Translations under genes and position numbers: made by a program
Assembly: GCA_963662175.1 (NCBI GenBank)
Contig: OY759217.1
Span: forward strand, 16,556,562 to 16,620,561
Reading direction: 5' to 3'
DNA from: Aradus depressus
Lineage: Eukaryota; Arthropoda; Insecta; Hemiptera; Aradidae
DNA length: 64,000 nucleotides
The notes under the pieces: model-generated
What the model saw: only the letters and a program-made list of their open reading frames with translations
Told to the model about the DNA's origin: nothing
The model's database searches: none
Shown here: one piece after another, positions 33,468 to 44,999 of the stretch
Position numbering within the stretch: the stretch's first letter is position 1
Layout: every line of letters starts with the position of its first letter

Positions 33468-36150
33468 TCTGGGAACTTTTCAAAATTTAACTATATTAAA
33501 CTGGAATGCGGACGGCTTAAAGATAAGGCAACCGTCATTAACCAACTTTTTATCACGATATAATGTCGACATTGCATGCATTACTGAAACCCACCTCAAA
33601 CCGACAGACAAACTCAAACTCTCTGGCTACTGTTCATATAGACTGGACCGACCGACACGTTTCGGTGGTGTTGGCATTTTCATCAAACATCACCTGAAAC
33701 ATTCACAGATTTACATTCCCCCTCTCCAGAACTTGGAGGCAGTTGGAGTCACCCTCACCACACTCTCCGGCACACTCAACATCATATCAGCATACCATCG
33801 ACCGAACACAAGACTGGTACAGACTGACTTCGAACATATTTTCACAGGACTACCGACTATAATGATCGGGGATCTCAACAGCAAACACACGCTATGGGGA
33901 TGCAGAAGACAGAATAACAACGGGACTAGACTACAATCCATCTCAGAAAACCTGGGGATACAAATATCGACACCTGACGAACCGACATTCTACCCAACTC
34001 AACGAACGTACCAACCCGACATACTGGACATAGGACTGATACACAACTTTAACTTGCCCCTGTTTCACGAGACACTGACCGACTTAGACTCAGACCATCT
34101 CCCAGTTATCTGCACCTTCCTAGCACGGCCACAGAAGGAGGAATATCTTCCAAGGTTGATCACGGGGAAGATCGACTGGGCCACGTTTGAAGTCGGAATG
34201 AACTGTCTCGGGGTCCCCCACCATTATAGCACGACGGACGACATTGACAATGCAGTTAGGACGTTCACACAAAACATACACACCTCAGTACATGAAGCAA
34301 CATACCGACATTTCACTGACAAACGACACCTATTCCACAACAAGACACCAACACACATAATGGATATGATCCGTACAAAGAACACACTACGACAACACTG
34401 GCAAAGAACAAGAGATCCCCTTGAGAAAAGAGAACTGAATCGCCTGACCCGACGCATACGATGGGAACTTGACAAAGACAGAATCGCGAACTATCAGAAA
34501 TACCTGACTGACATGACTCCGGGCGACAACAACTTATGGAAAGAGACACGACGACTTCTAGACCAAAGGACACCCCTACCCATCTTAAATGACGGGCAAA
34601 TGACAGCCACAACTGACAAAGAGAAAACCGAATTACTGGCGACCCATTTGGAAAATAAATTCACAACGACAGACGCTGACGATCATGAAACACTCATCAC
34701 AGTTGAATCATACCTCTCACATACACTTCACACAGTCGAAGCACCCATACAGCATACCACACCATCAGAAATACACGCCCACATTACACGACTACACATC
34801 AAGAAGGCCCCCGGTGAAGACGTCATCCCCAACCTGGTGCTGAAGAAGCTTCCACCGAAGAGCATAGCCTACCTGGCAAGTGTGTTCAACGCCTGTCTTC
34901 GCCACGGCTACTTTCCTGCAGACTGGAAAAACGCCGTTGTTTTAACATTTCACAAGCCAGGTAAGGCGAAAAACGATCCAGGCAGCTATAGACCAATAAG
35001 CCTCTTAAATAGCCTCTCAAAACTTCTTGAGAAAATAATTCACAAGAGGCTCCTCCGTCATCTGGAGACTGCAGGGACCATCCCTGCCCACCAGTTTGGG
35101 TTTAAATCAAACCACTCAGCCGTCCATCAGCTACAGAGAGTTGCTGAGACCATTGTGGGGGGCTTTGAGCGGAAGCAGTACACCGTTGCAGCCTTCTTGG
35201 ACGTCGCAGCTGCCTTCGACACCGTCTGGCACGAGGGCTTGCTCTTCAAATTAAAACAGACCTGGCCTCCGCAATACATCCAGAACATCATTAGCTCTTT
35301 TCTTCGTGACAGAACATTTCAAATAAGGGTGAACAACACACTGAGCTCCAAAAAGAAGATATCAGCGGGAGTCCCACAAGGTGCGATCCTCAGTCCACTC
35401 TTGTTTGATCTGTTCTGTCACGACATGCCAGAACCAGTCTCTGCAACCCTGGCGACTTACGCTGACGACACGTTGATCCTCAGTCAAAACATAGCTCTGG
35501 AAGCGGCCATCGACTCCCTACAAATCCACGTGGATCAAATCAGCCAGTGGTTTGGAAAATGGAAGCTTAAGTTGAACGGTGGGAAGACGGAGGCGAAGGT
35601 GTTTGCTTTACGCCGCTTCTCGATAGAACACCTCAGAAGGCTGCAAATCGACCAACTCCCAATTCCATGGAATCCTAAAGACCGGGGTGTGCGCTATCTT
35701 GGAGTGCACCTTGACACAAGACTAACATGGCGCCTACATATCAACATAAAACTCCAACAAGCACACACACGACTCAGGCTCATCTACCCACTCATAAACA
35801 GAAATACACCACTCAGACACACATGCACATCATTACTTTACAAAACACTAATACTTCCACTCTTAACCTACGCTTGCCCCGTGTGGTTCTGCACTAGCCA
35901 CACTAACATAACACGATTACAAACATTCCAAAACAAAGTCCTCCGGATAGCGGTGAACGCACCCTGGTTTATCAGGAACACCCAAATCCATCGGGAACTG
36001 GGAGTTGCTCCTTTTGCAGCCCACATTGAGAAACTCACCCGAAGCTTCCATCAAGGTCTGCCAGCCTGCTCTGGTGCGGTTCACTACAGTCTCGGCCAGC
36101 CTGTAGCTCGCAGGCTGCAACCAAGACTGTACCAAGACTTTTTGTTTTAA
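33454..36150 (+). CDS. Jockey-type ORF2, endonuclease and reverse transcriptase
   Basis: 898 residues. Residues 1-230 are an apurinic-like endonuclease (LNWNADGLK, ETHLK, GDLNSKHTLWGC near 138-149, SDHLPV near 212). The reverse transcriptase spans about 440-750: PGEDVIPN, GSYRPISLL, AFLDVAAAFDTVWH near 580, GVPQGAILSPLLF, ATYADDTLIL with the YADD active site near 668-671, and YLGVHLD. The C-terminus has the Jockey pattern VLRIAVNAPWFIRNTQIHRE. No RNase H domain. It nicks the target and reverse-transcribes element RNA at the nick. The frame is open throughout, so it may be functional. It starts 14 bases inside ORF1 in the +1 frame. Confidence 0.95.
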   Translation: MANLNLGTFQNLTILNWNADGLKIRQPSLTNFLSRYNVDIACITETHLKPTDKLKLSGYCSYRLDRPTRFGGVGIFIKHHLKHSQIYIPPLQNLEAVGVTLTTLSGTLNIISAYHRPNTRLVQTDFEHIFTGLPTIMIGDLNSKHTLWGCRRQNNNGTRLQSISENLGIQISTPDEPTFYPTQRTYQPDILDIGLIHNFNLPLFHETLTDLDSDHLPVICTFLARPQKEEYLPRLITGKIDWATFEVGMNCLGVPHHYSTTDDIDNAVRTFTQNIHTSVHEATYRHFTDKRHLFHNKTPTHIMDMIRTKNTLRQHWQRTRDPLEKRELNRLTRRIRWELDKDRIANYQKYLTDMTPGDNNLWKETRRLLDQRTPLPILNDGQMTATTDKEKTELLATHLENKFTTTDADDHETLITVESYLSHTLHTVEAPIQHTTPSEIHAHITRLHIKKAPGEDVIPNLVLKKLPPKSIAYLASVFNACLRHGYFPADWKNAVVLTFHKPGKAKNDPGSYRPISLLNSLSKLLEKIIHKRLLRHLETAGTIPAHQFGFKSNHSAVHQLQRVAETIVGGFERKQYTVAAFLDVAAAFDTVWHEGLLFKLKQTWPPQYIQNIISSFLRDRTFQIRVNNTLSSKKKISAGVPQGAILSPLLFDLFCHDMPEPVSATLATYADDTLILSQNIALEAAIDSLQIHVDQISQWFGKWKLKLNGGKTEAKVFALRRFSIEHLRRLQIDQLPIPWNPKDRGVRYLGVHLDTRLTWRLHINIKLQQAHTRLRLIYPLINRNTPLRHTCTSLLYKTLILPLLTYACPVWFCTSHTNITRLQTFQNKVLRIAVNAPWFIRNTQIHRELGVAPFAAHIEKLTRSFHQGLPACSGAVHYSLGQPVARRLQPRLYQDFLF

Positions 36151-36219
36151 TTATAATTTTCTTGTTTATTTGCCCATTTTGTGTAAAGTACATATTTAGT
36201 ACTGGTCCAAATAAAATGT

Positions 36220-36240
36220 TTTCTTCTTCTTCTTCTTCTT
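36220..36240 (+). repeat. (TTC)n 3' tail of the Jockey-type element
   Basis: Six to seven TTC/TCT trinucleotides follow AATAAAATGTTT and abut the target duplication. A simple-repeat tail instead of poly-A is known in some non-LTR clades. Confidence 0.85.
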
Positions 36241-36779
36241 CGTTCGTTTTGTATTTAAAACTAGTTTTATATTTGAGTTGGTGATTTCCAAAACCACCCA
36301 TTTGTCCGTAAACAACTTTTGGGATAATCACCAAAAACTGATATAAATTAACCGTTTTAAGTTGAAGTTCCGATTTTTTTTTCATGGATGGGTAATAACT
36401 TTAACAACTCATCTTGCAAACGTTGCCAAATATATTGTGGCTAGAAAATTTGCTATTTTTTATTTAAGTTTTCTAATAGCTACTTTTGGCACTCAACATG
36501 AGAAATGGTTGGCTTTGGAAATCACCTACTCATTTCTTTTTAAGTCACTGTATTGTTTTTATTCATCTAGGATGATGTTTTAGATTAAGTAATCACTTGC
36601 CATCGTCTTTTTTTCCCCGGACACTTCTCTTTTTTATGGCATCCGGGGGATTTTTAAAATGTATCGTTACATTAGTGTACCTTGTAAGGTGATTAAGTTT
36701 TAAATATTTTATTTACATATTTACCATCGGCTACAAATAACCATAGGTACATTTGATATATGTCTAAATAGTTGGCTCC

Positions 36780-37190
36780 TAATTAGTTCCTTATATCTTA
36801 AGCCTAAACACCACACTCTCCATGTTTTACTTAGACCAACTCCATAGAACTCTTCACTACTATACACACTAATTAAAACAGCTGATGGCCGTGTTTTTTA
36901 AAATTTGTTTTAAAAGAAATTTGCTTTTTATATAAAAATAAATATAATTAATGCTTTAATGTTTATAATTTAATCATTTTAATGTGTGTATTATTTTTAT
37001 ATATCACCGTCTCTACTTTGGAATCAAATGTAGTGATTTCTGATGTTTCTAACAACGAAATTAATGTTGATTTAACAAATGAATAAAAATAAAATAAGCC
37101 AATAAATAAAACTGCACCTAAAATGTTGAGTTAATTGAGAAATCCCATACAAGATAAAAATAATATTTATGGATCAAAAAATAAAAAGCT
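36780..37190 (+). repeat. Dispersed repeat family R3, longest copy
   Basis: Unites the portions found separately at 22734-22990 (left part) and 620-790 (right part). Non-coding, no terminal repeats seen, unclassified. Confidence 0.75.
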
Positions 37191-37359
37191 CCAAGTATAC
37201 ACTATTTTTTTCTTATTTTTTAGAATTTCATACCGATTACATAACTTCTCCTCTACTTGGTACTGCTGTGAAAGTAAAATAGCTCTAATGGTTTGTAATG
37301 ATTGAAATGGAGCTGGTGGGTGATGTGGCTGCTGACCAGTGTAATTAGAGGATAGAGAC

Positions 37360-37760
37360 GGAGATAGGTCTGGTTAATTAGCGACGGGCGAGGAAGGAGG
37401 ATCACGCAAGGCAGGTAGCGAGCCAGCAGCGGCGCGCCAGCAGGCCGCCTCAAGGAATGCAATGTTCCTTTATTAGAGAGAGGTAAGGTGTTGCGTGTTG
37501 TGCTCTATGCCTCCTTTGCGGTCATCTCTCTCCTGATTTACTGTCTGTGCTCCTATCCTCCAATGAAAGCCCCCAGGAGGCTCATCACAGCCAGTCTCAA
37601 AGAGCCGCTTCTCTTCTTTCCAATCTGTTTCACAAAATCTCTTTCTTACTCTTTCGAAAAGCTGAGAGTTTAAACCCTCTGGAAATCTCCCTCAGCAGAC
37701 TAGCAGTTCCTTTGTTCTGTTATTCTGAATATATATCTAATATCCAATTTAATTGTGTAA
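37360..37760 (+). other. GC-richer island, possible first exon
   Basis: GC content rises sharply (GCGACGGGCGAGGAAGGAGG, AGCGAGCCAGCAGCGGCGCG), ending near TTAGAGAGAGGTAAGGTGTT, which contains a good donor (GAG|GTAAGG at about 37480). It could be a 5' UTR exon of an unseen gene or a GC-rich repeat. No conserved protein recognised. Confidence 0.25.
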
Positions 37761-37814
37761 AAGACGGGTGGTCAGAAATTGGGTTGTTTTGTCTGTTTAT
37801 CTGTTTTAATTAAT

Positions 37815-39770
37815 CTTTAATTCAACCATTCAAAATGCCGCTAAAAGAGAAGCAGATATTGGCCCTTCGTGCTACCTGATCGAAATGTAGAGATTGGACT
37901 TCCAAATCAGGAACATATGAATAGTAGTATTTTCTATTTCTGTGTCTCTTCAAGAGATTTAAGCACCCTTCTCTTTTTCTCACTAAAATGCATTTATTTT
38001 TGAAATTGAATTAAAATGAATTTTATTATTCTGGGACCGAGGTCCCCTAAGAATAAATACATACAGAGTAAAGAACAGGAAACAATGAAATATAGTATCA
38101 GTACAAAGAAATAAAAAGATAGGTTAATAAAAATTAGTGCTACATTGGAGAAAAACTATACAATTTAAAAAATAGATAAACAAAATATAAACAGGAAAAA
38201 ACATAAAATTAACAACCTTATTATGATGAAAAAAAAATAAATAAAAGAGAATAAGAAAAAAGAAAATCTATATAACTAAGAAAAAAATATAAATCGACCG
38301 AGCATAGTACTATGATGGTTGATTATAAAAGAGAAGGAAGGATGCCCAGCCAAGGTTTCAAATAAAATTAATTTTAGTAAGTAGGAGCAAGATAGAGGAG
38401 TGTGAGGAGAGAGAAGAAAAAGAAAAATAGTCAAAATAAAAAAAATATAAAAATAAAAAATAAATAAATGCATGATAAAAATATATAAATGCGTAAAATG
38501 AACCAAAAAGGAATAATCCACATTCTCTATTAAGACAGTTTCGTTTTTCTTCAAGACACTTTCTCTCTCTTTAAGACACCCAAAGACATATTTTTTCTCT
38601 TCAAGACTTTCTTTCTTAAAGTCACTTCTCTTTTTCTCATTAAGACACTTTTTTTTATCTTTTTCTTTTTGAGACACTTTTTCTCTCACTTTAAGACACC
38701 TGTTTTATTTTCTCCTAAAGACACTTCCCTTGTTCTCTTTAAGATACATTCTCTCTATTGAAGACAGAAGACACATCTCTCTTTTTCACTTTAAGACATC
38801 TGTTTCATTTTTTATCATTACCTTTCCAACTCTTCCTCTTCACTTTTCCAATTTTCACTTATTTCTATTTGAGACCTAATCTGTACAACTAATCGAGAAG
38901 CCTCGAGGCCGAATATCTGCTGCCCTGGAGCCCAATTTTTATTGCCTGTAGGGTGTTCTGGTCCGAACTTTTACTACCGGGGGCCCCCGCAGGTATGATT
39001 TGTACTCTTTTTTTTTTTTGCCCTTTTTTACGAGCATATCGGCCAAATGTTTGATACAGGTTTACTGTCATCATCGCCGATTGTACTTCCCCAGCACGAA
39101 AGTTCTCGGTTACTTTCCCTTTGTTTTCTCTGAAATTAGGTATCTAACCGTTTATTCTTAATTCCTATAATATAGTCAAATATTCGTGAAATTCAAGTAA
39201 CGAGATTTTCGAACCGATGGTAAAATAGGATTCCCGATCTGAAATCCCTTGAACCTGAAAAAAAATAAAACATATTTAAATTTCCTTATTGTTTGAGGTA
39301 ACGAATTCACTATCTGGCAACCGATGTGTTGCGTCCACATTTTTTTTTGTGAAGGTTGCCTTTCTGAATGCAAATTTTAGATCTACTTAATGTTGCTGAG
39401 TGCTTTATACAAAACAAAATTATATATACATTTTTTTGTTATTAACTATAGTTTTTAAGAATATATTATGCCGATAATGATGTATTTAATTTGACCATCT
39501 AAGAATGTTCTTAAATAAAAAATCCATTGAAAAACTGAGTAATTGGATTAATAGAAGCGTAAGAGGTTGATGGAGACCGGAAATGTTTTATATCCTGTGG
39601 CCTGGATGGTTCTGTAATGTGTATAATTTGATGGCAAACAGACAGAGATAAGAAAGTGGGGTGATAATGGCTCCTCTATTATGATAATGCCAGCCAGTCC
39701 ATCAGGATCGAGTGGGTAGTTGTGGGTTCCCCAATCCTCTTCCACGTTCCATCAACCTCCTTGAGGAAGG
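37815..39770. other. Low-complexity AT-rich region
   Basis: Contains a CTTTAAGACAC-type irregular tandem (about 38520-38800, AAGACAC recurring roughly every 20-35 bases). No gene recognised. Confidence 0.4.
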
Positions 39771-39817
39771 AGTCTGCCATCGTACCGGAATATCGTCCTT
39801 AAAAAAGATTTATCTTT

Positions 39818-39993
39818 AGGAACGTTAAGCGATGGTCCTGAGTCTGTGCGGTCAGGTACTCGTTAAAGACCCCTACTCTTGGTGAATAAACTAAATAGGC
39901 AACAGTATAGTCGCGCTCATGCCTACCATGACTCGACCAAAGAGCTCTTTCGTCGCTCTGGTAGTAGGTGATATGACCTTGTAGTTAAAGACT
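39818..39993 (+). mobile_element. SINE fragment, head missing
   Basis: Starts GGAACGTTAAGCGATGGTCC and ends near GATATGACCTTGTAGTTAAA. The preceding bases (GGAATATCGTCCTTAAAAAA) match 51190-51225 instead. Confidence 0.8.
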
Positions 39994-40369
39994 GGTATAA
40001 AAATATTTATAACTAGGTGTGCAAAAATGTTTTAATAATTATCAGTAACTTCTCACCTTGTATGTTCTTTATGAATATATTAATACTTCAAATAGATTTC
40101 AATTGAATTCAATGGATTTTTTCTAGCCTTTTTGTTGACAACGACAGCTGTTTTTGCACAAAATTCTTTTTACTATGTGTTCTTTGTATGTTGAAGAATA
40201 TTTTTGTTGAAAAAAAAGTCGAACCGAAAAGGGCTTCGCCCGGATTTTTACATTTGAAATCGAAAAATTCTATTTTGCGCGAGAATTTTGTCTCTCAATT
40301 GATTTCATGGGGGTTTCGTTTTTCGGTGATTATTCCTGAGTAGTATGTTCGATTTCAGATTTTTTTAGT

Positions 40370-40980
40370 AGTAAACCATCGTCTCCGTGGCAAATTTCAA
40401 TGTGATCGGTAAAGGGGTTTAGGAGGAGTACGAGTACAACGAAATATATGACTCAGCTAAAAGATATATATAATTAAAAATATAAATAGTACCTACTACT
40501 GTTTTAGGAATTTGATATTCATGTATCTTCTGTTATTTACTTATTTATGAAAAATGAATATAAATATATATTATTATTCATCTCATGTGTTTCTATTCTA
40601 AGATTTAATATCGGTTGATGTATATAATTTATAAGTTATTTTGATGTGCAAAATTATATGAAGTATCCAATTAGTATTTTATGGTTTAATGAAAATACTA
40701 TTATTATTATTATTAAAAATCATTGCTTCTCAAATCAATAACTAAACATTGTTCCTCTCATTTTGAAAGAACTATAACTCATAAAGAACCAACTTCTTCA
40801 ATAGGTACCCTTCCCATTTCTTGAAGACAATAAAAACATTAAATTTCAATTTAAAATGTTTATGTTAGATAAATAATCATAATTTCAAAGTCGTATTTCG
40901 TATATATAATCTTTAATTTTTGCATTTTTATTTTCTTGGCAGGTCCTCCACCAATATTCTATAATTTATATCGTTATTAT
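40370..40980 (+). repeat. Repeat shared with 51590-51850, non-LTR 3'-end-like
   Basis: TATTTTATGGTTTAATGAAA followed by (ATT)n, and TTTTTATTTTCTTGGCAG.. CCTCCACCAAT, recur at 51730-51845. A trinucleotide-repeat end suggests a truncated non-LTR element. Confidence 0.55.
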
Positions 40981-41234
40981 TTATGTTTAATGTTTTTATT
41001 ATTATTATTATTAATTTTTTAAGTTATATTCTATTTCCTTTGTATGCTTTTAATTTTATATATATGTATATATTTTGTGATGTACAAAAAGTACACTATT
41101 ATATCTAGACACATCACAGTGATGATCGAGACATGAATGCATAGTATATCACAGTGTAAATAAAAATTATGACTTGGGTTTTTTTTTTTGATGAAAGTTG
41201 TTGATGAAAAATGTATACAATTGTAATTACTAAA

Positions 41235-41370
41235 ATAAGTACATAAAATATTGGCAATAAGCGCTAAAATTAATAAATATAAATAAATGCATTTTTACAT
41301 GTTATTGATTTTATTGAATTTATTTATTTATATTTATTAATTTTAGCGCATATAGCCCTTATTTTAGTAA
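41235..41370. repeat. Inverted repeat, ~35-bp arms
   Basis: GCGCTAAAATTAATAAATAT... and its complement flank a ~35-nt loop; the motif AGCGCTAAAATTA lies at each outer end. Confidence 0.8.
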
Positions 41371-41429
41371 TTAGAACACACCATTTTACTAATTTTTTAC
41401 TTTCTGTTTTACTAAATTATGTTTTATTT

Positions 41430-41515
41430 TTGCAGACTGCCTGATGTTGAGGACAAAGCACGAAAGCCGGCTAGCATATTAAAATTAAATCTGTGAGAGG
41501 TCAAACTACGCTTTT
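41430..41515 (+). repeat. Subfamily E half element with decayed hammerhead
   Basis: TGC (41438-41440), CTGATGT (A9 changed), T, GAGGACAAAGCAC (decayed helix II), GAA, palindromic AGCCGGCT (41465-41472), A, GCA (41474-41476). The arm continues AATCTGTGAGAGGTCAAACT as in 49083-49105 reversed. Expected inactive. Confidence 0.6.
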
Positions 41516-42029
41516 ATTTCGCAAATTGTGAGATATTAATATATTTAAACATTTTAAAGGGGGTGGGATAAGTAGATACAGGGATATTTTATATAACCTT
41601 ATTATAATTGTCAATACAGGTCCTGTAGAAGGCACACTCAGTGGCGAAAGTTTGGCAGACATTTTATGAGTTGGTTCGAGGTTCCAATTTGTCTTCAACC
41701 TTCTTATCGGATGATAAACAAAATCTTCTTACCTTGGATCTGTTTATCTCCTTGGACCTACATCGGTGAGATGGCCTTCCTGCATGGTCGTTTTTAGTGG
41801 TCTGGAAACTGACGAACAAAAAAGGATCCGCGTTTTTGGCTTTAGACTGGTTTTCCAGGTCTTTTTGCTTGCAAAATATTTTGGAGTAGTTATTGAACAC
41901 TATGGGAAGGTCTAATGACCGTTTTTCGTTGTTCATCTTGAACGCTAATAAATATCTCTATGAGAGTGACCTTAATCTGATATTGAGCCCACAAAAGAAG
42001 TTTGAAGGTTGGAGTGTCTAGCGATGCGG

Positions 42030-42190
42030 TACACCTGGCGATGATGGATGGTTGACGCGAGCGGCCGCGACTTGTCCTCTCCTCGCTACATATTCATATA
42101 AACTGAGCAGGTGAGCGCGACTCCGCTCCACTGGCTGGTCACCATCCATCATCTACCAGCTAATAGCAGACCTCTCACCGCCCTCGTCTG
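42030..42190 (+). promoter_or_regulatory. GC-rich island with TATA-like box
   Basis: GCGAGCGGCCGCGACTTGTC is followed by ATTCATATAAACTGAGCAGG and flanked by GATGATGGATGG (42041-42052) and its complement near 42143. It could be a core promoter or a foldback fragment. No transcript can be followed downstream. Confidence 0.25.
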
Positions 42191-42214
42191 GGCTAGGCTT
42201 GTCCATGGATATCG

Positions 42215-42630
42215 AAAAGAAATCGATATTTTGTATCAAATAACTAGGGCCATTTTCAAGTAAAATTAATAGATGTCCTGGGTTTTTGAATTTAAATTAA
42301 AATATTCATGTCGATACATCGATTGCATTGACAGTTATTATAACTTTTGTGTTAACCCTCCCACCCCTATTGATTTTTAATCAAATCGGCCAAAAAAAAA
42401 GGGGAGAATTAGGAAGGATCTTAAAACAGAAAATCTAATAACTATCGATGTTATGATGTATCCAGGTTCCCGTAATGAAGGAAATAATTAGGGAGGGCTC
42501 AACTCAAAAACCCTAACAACTGCCGATGTAATGAAAGTAGCGACACGAAATTTAGAATGAGGATTCAGAATATATTAAGTGTTAAGTCTACTATTCACTT
42601 TTAGCCAAAACAGTAGCTTGGTTTTAAAGG
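42215..42630 (-). repeat. Dispersed repeat family R1 copy
   Basis: Contains GTCGATACATCGATTGCATT and CTGCCGATGTAATGAAAGTA, pieces of the 142-bp unit in both orientations. Confidence 0.6.
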
Positions 42631-42639
42631 GATTCAACG

Positions 42640-42945
42640 CGTGCTTGCCTTCTGAGCTCAATGTCGTGGGTTCGAAACCCGGCTGAGGCCCTTAGTTTAT
42701 TTTATCTGAGAGGTAAAATAAACTTAAGCACGCCGTCCTTCGGATGGGACGTTAAGCGATGGTCCCGAGCCTGTACGATGTAAGGTACTCGTTAAACTGC
42801 CCTAAGTGAATAAAAATTTAGTACTCCCACAGTAGAGTCGGGCTCATGTCTACCAGTGTGACGAAAGAGCGCTCTGGTAGTAGGCGATATGACCTCATAG
42901 TTAAAGCCCGGGCATGAGTCATAATAACTAACTAACATAACTTCC
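42640..42945 (+). mobile_element. SINE copy, head 5'-truncated
   Basis: CGCGTGCTTGCCTTCTGAGC, B-box GGTTCGAAACCCGG, well-conserved body, tail GAGTCATAATAACTAACTAA. Confidence 0.92.
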
Positions 42946-43019
42946 CCTATACTTCCAGCTGGGGAAGTGAAATCTTATTAAGGGTAAAGGTTAGTTAGTG
43001 TATGATTATAATACTAACA

Positions 43020-43225
43020 GATAATTATCAAAATGTGTTTCTAGGTGTGAGGCGAGAGACAGCTGGCCTGTTGATCTTTATCAAGGACTGCCAGCTCTCT
43101 CCTCCCAGCTCTGGAGAACCGTCCAGTAGTCCGCTACAGATCACCACTGCTTACCTACCAGGGAGCACACTGCTTTCATTGGATTCAAGAGGCAACCTCT
43201 CAACTAGCTCATTGTTCCGGGACAT
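43020..43225 (+). other. Exon-like open segment, unassigned
   Basis: After an acceptor-like TTTCTAG (43039-43045) the frame stays open through RRETAGLLIFIKDCQLSPPS and SLDSRGNLSTSSLF with near-balanced base composition. A SINE fragment follows directly. It could be an orphan exon or an old TE fragment. I do not recognise it. Confidence 0.2.
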
Positions 43226-43330
43226 GATAGTAATTTTGCCTACCCTAAATTTTTACTCACTTAGGATAGGGGTCTTTAACGAGTACCCTTTTCACCTTCA
43301 AGGTAAAAAAAAAAAATCCTCGACCAGCTT
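43225..43330 (-). mobile_element. SINE fragment
   Basis: Reversed body (TTTTGCCTACCCTAAATTTT, TAGGATAGGGGTCTTTAACG). Confidence 0.75.
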
Positions 43331-43639
43331 TGGAGGGAACGCGAAAACATAATTGATGAAAAAATTGAAACGAATTCTTACTGGGGAAGTATATTGCTGG
43401 TGATTCACCGACAACTTTTTTTGTTTTTGTTGTGGCCTTATATACAACGCTTAATGGTCATGCCTCTATAAAGGTGTTGGTTTATTTACACTACATCCAT
43501 GGCCCCCGGAAGGGAGTTATGAAATAAAACTCTTTCTCGTACGATATTCGAACCCGCAACCGTGGTATGGCCCTGCGACCACGGTCACCACGTCCTCTAC
43601 TATAGGTAGTTGACTTACTTAATTCATTGCATCGGCAGT

Positions 43640-44990
43640 TATTAGGGTTTTTGAATTGAGCCCCCTAGCTGGCTCCAAAAATTTCATGTCGATACATTCA
43701 TTACATCCTCAGATATTGCTATTTTTGAGTTGAGCCCCTCGAATCTCCCAGTTTCCTTTTGCCGATTCCTCTGAAAATTAATAGGTGTCGCACTTAAGGG
43801 ATTTTGAATTCACATATGAAAATTCGTGTCGATATATTCATTACAACGGCAGTTATTAGAGTTTTTGTGTTAAGCCTCCCCCCTAATCTCCCCCTTCCCT
43901 TTGGTTGATTCGGCTGAAAATTAATAGGTATCGCCCTCAAGAGATTTTGAATTCACATATGAAATTTTGTGTCGATACATTCATTACAACGGCAGTTATT
44001 AGAGTTTTTGTGTTAAGTCTCCCCCTAATCTTCCCCTTCCCTTTGGTCGATTCGGCTGAAAATTAATAGGTGTCGCCCTTAAGGGATTTTGAATTCACAT
44101 ATGAAATTTTGTGTCGATATATTCATTACAACGGCAGTTATTAGAGTTTTTGTGTTAAGCCTCCCCCCTAATCTCTCCCTTCCCTTTGGTTGATTCGGCT
44201 GAAAATTAATAGGTATCGCCCTCAAGAGATTTTGAATTCACATATGAAATTTTGTGTCGATATATTCATTACAACGGCAGTTATTAGAGTTTTTGTGTTA
44301 AGTCTCCCCCTAATCTTCCCCTTCCCTTTGGTCGATTCGGCTGAAAATTAATAGGTGTCGCACTTAAGGGATTTTGAATGCACATATGAAAATTCGTGTC
44401 GATATATTCATTACAACGGCAGTTATTAGAGTTTTTGTGTTAAGCCTCCCCCCTAATCTCTCCCTTCCCTTTGGTCGATTCGGCTGAAAATTAATAGGTG
44501 TTGCCCTTAAGGGATTTTGAATTCACATATGAAATTTGTGTCGATACATTCATTACAACGGCAGTTATTAGAGTTTTTGTGTTAAGCCTCCCCCCTAATC
44601 TCTTTTTCCCTTTAGTCGATTCGGCTGAAAATTAATAGTTGTCGCCCTTAAGGGATTTTGAATTCACATATGAAAATTTGTGTCGATACATTCATTACAA
44701 CGGCAGTTATTAGAGTTTTTGTGTTGAGCCTCCCCCCTAATCTCCCCCTTCCCTTTGGTCGATTCGGCTGAAAATTAATAGGTATCGCCCTTAAGAGATT
44801 TTGAATTCACATATGAAATTTTGTGTCGATACATTCCTTACAACTGCAGTTATTAGAGTTTTTGTGTTAAGCCTCCCCCCTAATTTCCCCCTTCCCTTTG
44901 GTCGATTTGGCTGAAAATCAATAGGTGTCGTCATTGGAGAGTTCTAAATTTACATATAAAATAAAATATTCATGATGAAACATTTACTCT
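43640..44990 (+). repeat. Tandem array of a 142-143 bp unit (family R1)
   Basis: The anchor GTGTCGATA starts at 43826, 43969, 44111, 44254, 44396, 44538, 44680 and 44823, spacing 142-143. Degenerate units flank both ends. Units 1 and 3 share GGTATCGCCCTCAAGAGATT; units 2 and 4 share AAGTCTCCCCCTAATCTTCC, so the first four form an ABAB pair of ~285-bp dimers. Single units of the same family are scattered through the window. Confidence 0.93.
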
Positions 44991-44999
44991 GTCGGGAGT

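Larger units (their letters stand above)
32003..36238 (+). mobile_element. Full-length Jockey-type non-LTR retrotransposon
   Basis: 4236 bp, flanked by the 14-bp duplication TTCGTTCGTTTTGT at 31989-32002 and 36239-36252. It begins GATTTGATCAGCTGTTCACG, has a ~145-base 5' UTR, two uninterrupted ORFs overlapping by 14 bases, a ~88-base 3' UTR and a (TTC)n 3' end instead of poly-A. It has ORF1 zinc knuckles, ORF2 endonuclease plus reverse transcriptase, and no RNase H, as in the Jockey clade. Both ORFs are intact and the target duplication is perfect, so the insertion is young. GC content is clearly above the surroundings. Confidence 0.95.

Noticed and set aside
33711..34612. Several minus-strand ORFs within the retrotransposon
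   Set aside because: Shadows of ORF2 coding bias.
38276..38689. 137-codon minus-strand Lys/Glu- and Phe-rich ORF
   Set aside because: Low-complexity AAGA/CTTT-rich DNA; no domain, no start context.
43640..44990. CRISPR-like array
   Set aside because: The repeats are contiguous 142-bp units without unique spacers, in a eukaryotic genome.
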